Source: Deltaproteobacteria bacterium
GTDB taxonomy: Bacteria; Myxococcota; XYA12-FULL-58-9; JAUUZB01
Assembly: GCA_030590185.1 (NCBI GenBank)
Contig: JAUUZB010000399.1
Coordinates: forward strand, 1-5,249
Reading direction: 5' to 3'
DNA: 5,249 nucleotides
Shown: positions 1 to 4,746 of the stretch, piece by piece
How positions within the stretch are numbered: the stretch's first letter is position 1
Layout of the letters: every line of letters begins with the position of its first letter
Program-made: the position numbers and the translations under genes
The notes under the pieces: model-generated
Told to the model about the DNA's origin: nothing
Seen by the model: the letters and a program-made list of their open reading frames with translations, nothing else
Database searches by the model: none

Positions 1-556
1 CGTTGACCCAGCCGTTCGAGCTGCAGGAATCGTCCTGATAGCAGTAGGCATCGTCGGCGGCGCAGTCCTCCTCGGTGAAACAGCGATTGCCGATCGGGGA
101 GTCGACCGGCGGCCCCGGCCAGCAGGTACGATCCGTGTCACAGATGTAGCCCTCGTTGAGGCGGCACTGCTCTTGACCGACGCACACGTCGAGGCAGTAG
201 CTGACATCATCTCCCCAATGGAAACAGAGACTGCCCGGCGGGCACTCGCCGTCGGCGCAACCGGCCACCGTGCAATAGCCGCCGGGCAAGGAGGTGCCGT
301 CCGGGGAGTCCGTCAGGCAGGTGTCGCCGCGGCATTCCTCGGCGGTGGTACAAGCGGCGCCCACCGAGAGACCGGTGACCGTGCCACCACTGCCTCCGCC
401 CACGCCTCCGCCCACACCGCCACCGCCACCGTCGCCGCCACCCACGCCGCCGCTGCCACCGTCCCCGCCAGCGTCACCACCGACCCCGTCAACGGTGCAG
501 GCGGCCAGGGAAAAGATGGCGCAGCTCATCACTACTACGGCTCGAACGAGGCTCAT
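1..556 (-). CDS. Cysteine-rich lipoprotein, C-terminus beyond window
   Basis: Reading leftward from ATG at 556-554, the frame stays open for 185 codons to the window edge, so the C-terminus is missing. Residues 1-20 form a lipoprotein signal peptide: Arg5, a hydrophobic stretch, and lipobox L17-A-A-C20, so Cys20 should be lipidated and the protein anchored outside the cytoplasm, probably in the outer membrane. Residues 24-58 are a low-complexity Gly/Asp/Val/Ser linker. After it come 16 cysteines between 69 and 178, spaced in short C-x4-6-C steps (CTTAEEC, CTVAGCADGEC, CLDVC, CFTEEDC). The segment from 66 (GAACTTAEEC) looks repeated at 156 (GNRCFTEEDC), suggesting tandem disulfide-bonded modules. 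Such lipoproteins are common in myxobacteria; their functions are mostly unknown. An AGGAG sits 8 nt before the ATG, supporting the start. Lipoprotein nature is confident; role is not assigned. Confidence 0.85.
   Translation of the reverse strand, partial: MSLVRAVVVMSCAIFSLAACTVDGVGGDAGGDGGSGGVGGGDGGGGGVGGGVGGGSGGTVTGLSVGAACTTAEECRGDTCLTDSPDGTSLPGGYCTVAGCADGECPPGSLCFHWGDDVSYCLDVCVGQEQCRLNEGYICDTDRTCWPGPPVDSPIGNRCFTEEDCAADDAYCYQDDSCSSNGWVN
383..487 (-). repeat. Gly-rich linker-coding repeat tract
   Basis: This tract encodes residues 24-58 of the lipoprotein, a run of GGD, GGS and GGGV units built from near-identical GGC/GGT-rich 9-12 bp steps. It separates the lipidated cysteine from the cysteine-rich modules and probably acts as a flexible spacer. 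Such tracts often vary in length between strains by slippage; that is inference here. The opposite strand reads as an artificial polyproline frame. Confidence 0.7.
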
Positions 557-564
557 GGTCGGCG

Positions 565-569
565 CTCCT
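565..569 (-). promoter_or_regulatory. Shine-Dalgarno of the lipoprotein gene
   Basis: On the minus strand AGGAG lies 8 nt upstream of the ATG at 556-554. This is the best ribosome-binding match near that start and places the lipobox 20 residues in, as expected for a type II signal peptide. Confidence 0.7.
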
Positions 570-646
570 GGGGCGGGTTCTCGGGATCGCGGTCGTGGGG
601 GGAGTATCCCATGGTGACAGTTCCGTCTAGGGTGCGGCCGGACGAC

Positions 647-678
647 GTCCTCGGCAAGTCCCGAGACTCGCCGAGGGC
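647..678. repeat. Inverted repeat, hairpin-capable
   Basis: CCTCGGC at 649-655 pairs perfectly with GCCGAGG at 670-676. After one A/C mismatch, AGTC at 657-660 pairs with GACT at 665-668 around a CCGA tetraloop. A G-C pair and a G-U pair extend the base to 647 and 678. There is no T-run on either side, so a simple intrinsic terminator is unlikely. It could be an operator, a leader-RNA hairpin of the lipoprotein transcript, or part of an unrecognised small RNA. Confidence 0.55.
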
Positions 679-690
679 CCTTCGACACGC

Positions 691-708
691 GGCCGGCCGT
701 CGCCGGCC
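691..708. repeat. Perfect 7-bp GC hairpin
   Basis: GGCCGGC at 691-697 and GCCGGCC at 702-708 form a perfect 7-bp all-GC stem with a CGTC loop. It starts 12 bp after the previous hairpin. No T-run follows on either strand. GC-only repeats arise by chance fairly easily in such DNA, so function is uncertain; the pairing with its neighbour is what makes it worth noting. Confidence 0.45.
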
Positions 709-780
709 ACGGCTCAGGGCGAGCGGTGTTGAAACGCACTGGTTCACTACGTCCCGGTCGGGGCGCTAGCCCGGCCAGCC

Positions 781-799
781 GGTCACGACCCGCGTGACC
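781..799. promoter_or_regulatory. Operator-like inverted repeat
   Basis: GGTCACG at 781-787 and CGTGACC at 793-799 are perfect 7-bp arms around a 5-bp spacer. The centre lies about 54 bp upstream of the glycosyltransferase start codon. The arm length and spacing fit a site for a dimeric transcription factor, but no regulator gene is in the window to link it to. A looser inverted pair (GATCAGAA at 801-808, TTCTGTGATC at 826-835) lies just downstream. Confidence 0.35.
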
Positions 800-843
800 A
801 GATCAGAATTGCACCACCAGGGCACTTCTGTGATCGTGGCGAG

Positions 844-2034
844 GTGCGACCCCTGCGCATCGCCCTGCTCACCGACGAGCACCTCAGCCTGGTACCTACA
901 GCCGGCGGCCTGGCTCAGTACGTCAACCGCATGAGCCGCGCCCTGCGCGACCTCGGACACCAGGTCGAGATCTTCACGCAGGCCGACGCTGGCCCGTTGG
1001 CGGAGGAGCGCGATGGCATGCGCTTCGAGGCGGTCACCGGCCTGCGCACCCCGGCCCTGCGGCTATTTGGTTGGCTCGGCCGGCTCAACTGGCGGCTGCA
1101 GGTGCCGATGACCAATCAGTCCCTGTGCCTGGCCGCCGGCATGCAGCGCGCCGTGCGCCGGCGCCACCGCCTGGCCCCCTTCGATTTCGTCCAGAGCACC
1201 AACCTGAGCTCGTCCGGGATCTTCATTGATTTGCCGGGACGGCCTCACCTGATGCGCATGAGCTGCGCCCGGGATCTCTGGTTCGACACCGATGGACGCT
1301 TCGAGTCCGATCAATGGTTGGACTGCGAGGCCCTCTGTCGCCTCGAGTTGATCGCCATCGACCGGGCCACCGAGGTCTTCGCCCCCAGCCAATACCTGGC
1401 CGATTACTTTTGGACGGTACACGGCCGCCGGATCGAGGTGCTGCGTCCCCCGGCCTGGGTTGAGACCGAGCCAGCCCGGGAGCTTCCTTTCGATCTGCCG
1501 GCGCGCTTCTTCCTGCACTTCGGCAGCCTGCAGAGCCGCAAGGGGACCGACCTGCTCGGTGAGGCGTTGGTACGTGCCTGGAGCGAGGAGCCGGAGCTGC
1601 GTTTGGTGCTCGCCGGTCACGAGCTCGAGCCCGGGCTTCTGGATCGACTCTTGGACACCTGGGGCGCCGAGGCCGGCAAGGTCACGCACCTCGGGGCGTT
1701 GCCGCGCGACCAACTCTACGCCGTGCTCTTGGCCAGCGACGCCGCGGTGCTGCCCTCGCGCGTTGACAACCTACCGAACACCGCCATCGAGAGCCTTAGC
1801 CTCGGGCGTCCGGTGATCGGGTCGCGCGGGGCGAGCCTCGATGAGCTGATCGAGGATGGGCGCAGCGGGGCGTTGGTGGGCATCGGTGATGCGGGGGCGC
1901 TGGCCGCAGCGCTGGTGACGGCGTGGCGTCGGCAGGTCCCCTGGCTGGGGGAGGGGTTCGTGCGCCCACGGATCCTCGAGGAGATGCGTCCCGAGTCGGC
2001 CGCCCGGCGCTTGATTCAGATGGCTGGGTTCTGA
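844..2034 (+). CDS. GT4-family glycosyltransferase
   Basis: This 396-residue protein is a GT-B fold, family GT4 retaining glycosyltransferase, probably transferring a sugar from a nucleotide-sugar donor in surface polysaccharide or glycolipid synthesis at the cytoplasmic membrane face. The N-terminal Rossmann half starts MRPLRIALLTDE, with the Gly-rich loop at G21-G22 (GGLAQYVNR) binding acceptor or donor. The C-terminal half starts near 221 with FLHFGSLQSRKG (223-234, the usual G-x-KG donor site). It continues with LVLAGHE (254-260) and ends with the acidic D-x7-E motif D308 to E316 in DNLPNTAIESLSLGRPV, where the usual first Glu is Asp. Length is normal for GT4 and no membrane helix is seen. 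GTG at 844 is the only plausible start upstream of the Rossmann strand; its Shine-Dalgarno is weak. Donor and acceptor cannot be predicted. The next gene follows after 29 bp, so the two are likely one operon. Confidence 0.88.
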   Translation: MRPLRIALLTDEHLSLVPTAGGLAQYVNRMSRALRDLGHQVEIFTQADAGPLAEERDGMRFEAVTGLRTPALRLFGWLGRLNWRLQVPMTNQSLCLAAGMQRAVRRRHRLAPFDFVQSTNLSSSGIFIDLPGRPHLMRMSCARDLWFDTDGRFESDQWLDCEALCRLELIAIDRATEVFAPSQYLADYFWTVHGRRIEVLRPPAWVETEPARELPFDLPARFFLHFGSLQSRKGTDLLGEALVRAWSEEPELRLVLAGHELEPGLLDRLLDTWGAEAGKVTHLGALPRDQLYAVLLASDAAVLPSRVDNLPNTAIESLSLGRPVIGSRGASLDELIEDGRSGALVGIGDAGALAAALVTAWRRQVPWLGEGFVRPRILEEMRPESAARRLIQMAGF

Positions 2035-2051
2035 GAGCTTCAACCTTTCCT

Positions 2052-2059
2052 GAGGAGGG
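2052..2059 (+). promoter_or_regulatory. Strong Shine-Dalgarno fixing an internal ATG
   Basis: GAGGAGGG ends 4 nt before ATG 2064. It decides the start of the downstream gene: the frame is open further upstream, back into the glycosyltransferase gene to a GTG at 1923, but those codons would overlap the preceding gene by over 100 bp and encode no recognisable sequence. Confidence 0.8.
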
Positions 2060-2063
2060 TCCC

Positions 2064-3041
2064 ATGGTTGGTGGTGCGGGTGCGATGATCGAGGCGACGC
2101 GGGCCATGGCCAGCGTCCAACGCCAGATGGATCGCTTCATGCGCGATCGCGCCCAGCGGCGTCGAGCGCGCCTCAACGGGCGCAATCTCGTGCAGCAGAT
2201 GGAGCCCCTGCGTGCCGACTTCGAGTGCTTTCATCTGTGCGGCGATTGCGGGTTTTTGGTGTCGAACGAAAAGGCCGCCTGCCCGGGTTGCGACACCCGC
2301 AACTGGATGGACCTGACTGACCACAACATCGCCGACGCGGTGCGAGATATCGAGACCATGGAGCGGACCAAGACTCCGGGCTGGATCAAGGGCGTGACGC
2401 TGCTCGTGTCGGTGAGCGTGGCGGCGGCTCTGGCGACCCTGGTCATCCTCCTGGCGCCCGGATTCGCGTGGCACGCGATCCTGGTGGCGATGGTGGCGGT
2501 CCCGCTGGGCTACTTCTTCGGCCACCGCGGCATGGCAGTCTTGCTCCTGCGGTTGGTCAAACGCCGGCGGCCCCATCGCTGGCGCTTGCCCCTACCGATA
2601 CCGGATGGCAGCGGCGCGGCACGCGACGAGGTCTCCGGCGTCGCAGCCGCGGCCGACGGTGTGGAGCCGCTGCGCGCACCCTTTTCGGGCAAGGCCTGCC
2701 TGGCCTATCAGGTCTGCGTGCTCTTCGACACGCCCGGGGATGCCCGGCCGCCGGAGTGGGTGCTCGAGGAGGCGGTGGCCGTCGATTTCAATGTCGGTGA
2801 CCGCGTCATCCCGGGCGAGCGGGCCTTTGTGGAAGGGCCGTTGGAGGTGATCACCCCGGATGAGGCCGAAGCATCCGGCCTCAACCTGTGGAAGTTCTTG
2901 CGCCAACGGGGTCTGTTTTCCTTTGATGGCGATTTCGATCTGTTCGAAGCCCGGGTGGCCCCGGGGGATGAGGTCAACGCCCGGATCTTTGCCGACAACC
3001 AGGCGGTGTTGATTTCTGGCAAGAGCGTGGCGGCGATCTAG
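2064..3041 (+). CDS. Membrane protein: zinc ribbon, two TM, GIDE/BAM-like domain
   Basis: This is a 325-residue protein of unknown function. Residues 15-45 are a basic, probably helical, cytoplasmic segment. A zinc ribbon follows: C59-G-D-C62 and C73-P-G-C76, with 10 residues between the pairs. Two hydrophobic helices lie at about 108-131 and 134-154, followed by a basic KRRRPHR patch (166-172) that should stay cytoplasmic. This predicts both ends inside with a very short outside turn. Residues 201-322 resemble the GIDE/BAM domain known from mitochondrial MUL1 and bacterial membrane proteins: EPLRAPFSGKACLAYQV (201-217), EEAVAVDFNVGD (235-246), and a closing EARVAPGDEV (295-304). The family match is from memory of motif order, not a search. 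It lies 29 bp after the glycosyltransferase stop with a strong ribosome-binding site, so is probably cotranscribed with it. It ends 12 bp from a convergent gene. The ribbon could be structural or bind nucleic acid or protein. Confidence 0.8.
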   Translation: MVGGAGAMIEATRAMASVQRQMDRFMRDRAQRRRARLNGRNLVQQMEPLRADFECFHLCGDCGFLVSNEKAACPGCDTRNWMDLTDHNIADAVRDIETMERTKTPGWIKGVTLLVSVSVAAALATLVILLAPGFAWHAILVAMVAVPLGYFFGHRGMAVLLLRLVKRRRPHRWRLPLPIPDGSGAARDEVSGVAAAADGVEPLRAPFSGKACLAYQVCVLFDTPGDARPPEWVLEEAVAVDFNVGDRVIPGERAFVEGPLEVITPDEAEASGLNLWKFLRQRGLFSFDGDFDLFEARVAPGDEVNARIFADNQAVLISGKSVAAI

Positions 3042-3053
3042 GCACCGCTGGGG

Positions 3054-4265
3054 CTACATTCGTTTGCCACTGGGGTTCGGCGCGCCGGCGCTCAGCCGCT
3101 GCGCGAACTCGGTTACCTTCTCCGCCACGAAATCGATCTCCTTGGCGATGTCGATCAGGCTCAGGGGGCGCCCCTCCCGGCGCCATTGGTTGCCATCCAC
3201 CGTGGCGCCACAACGACGCGCGATCTTCTCGTAGTAGAGCTCGAGGTGGGTTGGCTCGAGGTGGGGAAAGTGGCTGACGTCGACCCAGCCGGGGATGACG
3301 GCGCCGTCGCTGCGGAGGAACAGCAGGCTCGCAGGGTGGGGCGCGGCTGTTTGAATGGTTACGCCGCGGGGTTCCCACGCTAGGGTGAATTCGTCTGTCT
3401 CAAAGTGAGTCACTAGTCGTCGAGCCAGGTCGGCGGCGATCGGGTCGACCTTTTCGGACAGGGCGTCGTAGAACGCCTGCGGGGCAGCGGTCGGGTCCGG
3501 ATCTGGTTCGGGTTTCGGTTCGGGCTCCGGCTCGGGTTTCGGCTCGGGTTTCGGCTCGGATTCCGGCTCGGGTTCCGGCTCGGGTTTCGGCTCCGGCTGG
3601 GTGGCTTCGGCGGTGGACGCCGGCATCCGCCGGACCCGACTGCGGACGGAGGGCACCAACACCCGGGCCTCCTCTCCGCCGTACTCCCGAAACTCTAACG
3701 CCACTGCCTCAGCCGCCTCAGGTGGCGCGACGCAGGGTCCGGGGTCGAGCTCCAGACTCGGCGACATGGCGGGGGCCACGAACACCAGTCGTATCCTCCC
3801 GGCGTCGAGATTGACCTGAACGCGCGCCCAAAGGTCTTCGGGATCGCTGACCGTCATCTCTTGGTCGAGCCCCGCCCGGCCGCAGCTCTCGGCCAAGGCT
3901 TCACGGATCGTGTTGACGTCCAAGCGCCCCGCTGCCTCGACCGCGGCATCGAGTCGCTGCTCGATCAACGGATGGGTGAGGGTCAGATCCTCCTCGCGCT
4001 CCACGCTCACGAAGGTCGGCACGCCGGCGCCGTCCAACAACAATAAATCCGCGGTCCATGGCGCCGCGTCCGCCTCGCTCGCCGCGATCGTCACGCCCCG
4101 CTGCACGAACAGCCAACCGCTGTCGTCGCCTAGCGCCCCGGCGAACAGCTCGGGTCGGCCGTCTAGGAGCTCGAGCAGATCCTCGTGGGATCCAAAGCGA
4201 ATCTCTTCGAGGGCATGCAGCTCGCCCCCGCGATCGGTGAGAAAAACCTTCGGTCCCATGGACAT
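3054..4265 (-). CDS. Nuclease-fold protein with apparently dead active site
   Basis: This 403-residue protein lacks a signal peptide or membrane helix. Residues 20-215 follow the order of a family of PD-(D/E)XK-like proteins: a helix with LLELLDGRPELFAG (30-43), WLFVQRGVTI (51-60), ADLLLLDGAGVPTFVSVERE (72-91), then IEQRLDAA (101-108), DLWARVQVNLDAGRIRLVFVA (144-164), and ALEFREYGGEEARVLVPSV (189-207). In active members, as I recall them, the core strand reads TLVEVKR; here it is TFVSVER, so the catalytic E-x-K becomes S87-x-E89 while D73 remains. A Pro-Glu/Lys tract (224-258) links to a C-terminal domain (265-390) that may match the same family's second domain. Two starts are possible: ATG 4265-4263, or ATG 4259-4257, which lies 6 nt after TAGGTAGGG. 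The PilZ gene ends 6 nt upstream, suggesting translational coupling. The family call is from memory; nuclease activity seems unlikely. A non-catalytic DNA-binding or scaffold role is inference. Confidence 0.75.
   Translation of the reverse strand: MSMGPKVFLTDRGGELHALEEIRFGSHEDLLELLDGRPELFAGALGDDSGWLFVQRGVTIAASEADAAPWTADLLLLDGAGVPTFVSVEREEDLTLTHPLIEQRLDAAVEAAGRLDVNTIREALAESCGRAGLDQEMTVSDPEDLWARVQVNLDAGRIRLVFVAPAMSPSLELDPGPCVAPPEAAEAVALEFREYGGEEARVLVPSVRSRVRRMPASTAEATQPEPKPEPEPEPESEPKPEPKPEPEPEPKPEPDPDPTAAPQAFYDALSEKVDPIAADLARRLVTHFETDEFTLAWEPRGVTIQTAAPHPASLLFLRSDGAVIPGWVDVSHFPHLEPTHLELYYEKIARRCGATVDGNQWRREGRPLSLIDIAKEIDFVAEKVTEFAQRLSAGAPNPSGKRM
3492..3596 (-). repeat. Hexanucleotide repeat encoding Pro-Glu/Pro-Lys hinge
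   Basis: About 17 tandem 6-bp units encode residues 224-258, alternating Pro with Glu, Lys or Asp (one Ser replaces Pro at 236). On the plus strand units read GGCTCG, GGTTTC, GGTTCG and similar. The peptide should be a stiff extended spacer like those of TonB proteins, here between two soluble domains. Near-identical units make the tract prone to slippage in multiples of 6 bp, which keeps the frame and changes only hinge length. Confidence 0.85.
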
Positions 4266-4271
4266 CCCTAC

Positions 4272-4604
4272 CTACTCCCGCCCGCAGCTGGGATCCGTCC
4301 CCCGGCGCACCGGGGTCCCCTCGATGATCTCGTTGATGGCGGCGTCGCGGTCCGGGTCCGGCGTCAGAAACCGCACCGCCAGGCCGTGCTCGCAGTGTCG
4401 CACGACCTCCACCGGGGCGTGGAACTCCTCGTCGCCCCAGACGAACATTAGAGTGTGCTTGGAGCCGATCGCCTCGAGTTGCTCGGTCTTGAGGCGCAGG
4501 CCGGTGACGCTGATATCGACCACCACCCCCCAGGTGGCAGCGGTCTCGACGCGTCCGACGAAAAATGCCGCTTCGTAGCGGGCCGGTGCGGGTGGGCCAG
4601 GCAT
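4272..4604 (-). CDS. Small stand-alone PilZ-domain protein
   Basis: This 110-residue protein is essentially one PilZ beta-barrel, a fold that in many bacteria binds cyclic di-GMP. The diagnostic D-x-S-x-x-G box is present as D30-I-S32-V-T-G35 (VVVDISVTGLRL). It is followed by strands typical of the fold: GSKHTLMFVW (47-56), HAPVEVVRHC (62-71) and GLAVRFLTP (74-82), then a C-terminal helix, AAINEIIEG. The N-terminal R-x-x-x-R arginines that clamp the dinucleotide are not evident: only R9 and R18 precede the box, 9 residues apart. It may therefore be a non-binding or alternative-ligand PilZ. A stop codon lies three codons upstream of ATG 4604, so the start is fixed. GAAGGGGG runs directly into the ATG, a poorly spaced ribosome-binding site. 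It is first in an operon with the nuclease-fold gene 6 nt downstream. PilZ assignment is confident; ligand and output are unknown. Confidence 0.82.
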   Translation of the reverse strand: MPGPPAPARYEAAFFVGRVETAATWGVVVDISVTGLRLKTEQLEAIGSKHTLMFVWGDEEFHAPVEVVRHCEHGLAVRFLTPDPDRDAAINEIIEGTPVRRGTDPSCGRE

Positions 4605-4746
4605 CCCCCTTCATACTACATCGTCGGGGCATTTTGGTCAGGGAAGAAATCCGCGCCGCGACATCTGCGACAACCCTTGACCGATCCGCCCATGCCCCCT
4701 AGGTAATGAGGGCGTTTCCTTTTTACCCCCTGCGCACCTTCAGCCC
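4605..4746. other. Divergent intergenic region upstream of PilZ and peptidase
   Basis: This 142-bp gap must carry promoters for both the leftward PilZ operon and the rightward peptidase gene. It is less GC-rich than its flanks in places (ATTTTGG at 4631, GTTTCCTTTTTA at 4714-4725). On the minus strand TAGTAT at 4618-4613 could be a -10, but it would put transcription start almost on the PilZ ATG, so a leaderless message would be implied; I do not rely on it. No gene is seen. Confidence 0.55.
4677..4707 (+). promoter_or_regulatory. Candidate promoter of the peptidase gene
   Basis: TTGACC at 4677-4682 matches the sigma70 -35 consensus at five of six positions. A -10 could be TAGGTA at 4700-4705 (17-bp spacing, poor match) or GGTAAT at 4702-4707 (19-bp spacing, better match). 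Either would start transcription near 4713, about 33 nt before the GTG start. The -10 is ambiguous, so this is tentative. Confidence 0.3.

Larger units (their letters stand above)
557..843. other. Divergent intergenic region
   Basis: This 287-bp gap separates the leftward lipoprotein gene from the rightward glycosyltransferase and must hold promoters for both, unless the second uses distant transcription. No convincing sigma70 pair was found for either gene; TTGAAA at 729-734 resembles a -35 but has no matching -10. The region holds three inverted repeats, listed separately, and no convincing small gene. A frame on the minus strand from 747 to 553 overlaps the lipoprotein start as ATGA, but its Arg-rich translation looks non-coding. 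Confidence 0.6.

Noticed and set aside
294..617. Plus-strand frame rich in polyproline
   Set aside because: It is the complement of the Gly-rich linker of the lipoprotein; the minus-strand frame has a lipobox, a ribosome-binding site and patterned cysteines.
553..747. 64-codon minus-strand frame whose stop overlaps the lipoprotein ATG (ATGA)
   Set aside because: The overlap resembles coupling, but the translation is Arg/Pro-rich without recognisable features and spans both hairpins; it is probably non-coding.
1063..1713. 216-codon minus-strand frame inside the glycosyltransferase gene
   Set aside because: High-GC shadow frame; the plus strand carries clear GT4 motifs throughout.
1923..2063. 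N-terminal extension of the membrane protein back to GTG 1923
   Set aside because: It would overlap the glycosyltransferase gene, adds no recognisable sequence, and the strong ribosome-binding site at 2052-2059 marks ATG 2064.
2141..2152. 12-bp palindrome GCGCGATCGCGC containing the cyanobacterial HIP1 octamer
   Set aside because: Single chance occurrence in GC-rich coding DNA; HIP1 is meaningful only when highly repeated.
3492..3596. TonB-like Pro-Glu/Pro-Lys region
   Set aside because: There is no N-terminal membrane anchor and no TonB C-terminal motif; the flanking domains are soluble.
4613..4618. TAGTAT as a minus-strand -10 for the PilZ operon
   Set aside because: No supporting -35 at the right distance, and it would leave almost no leader before the ATG.
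3901..4632. 243-codon minus-strand frame across the PilZ gene and the start of the nuclease-fold gene
   Set aside because: Arg/Gly-rich translation in a different frame from both recognised proteins; a GC shadow.
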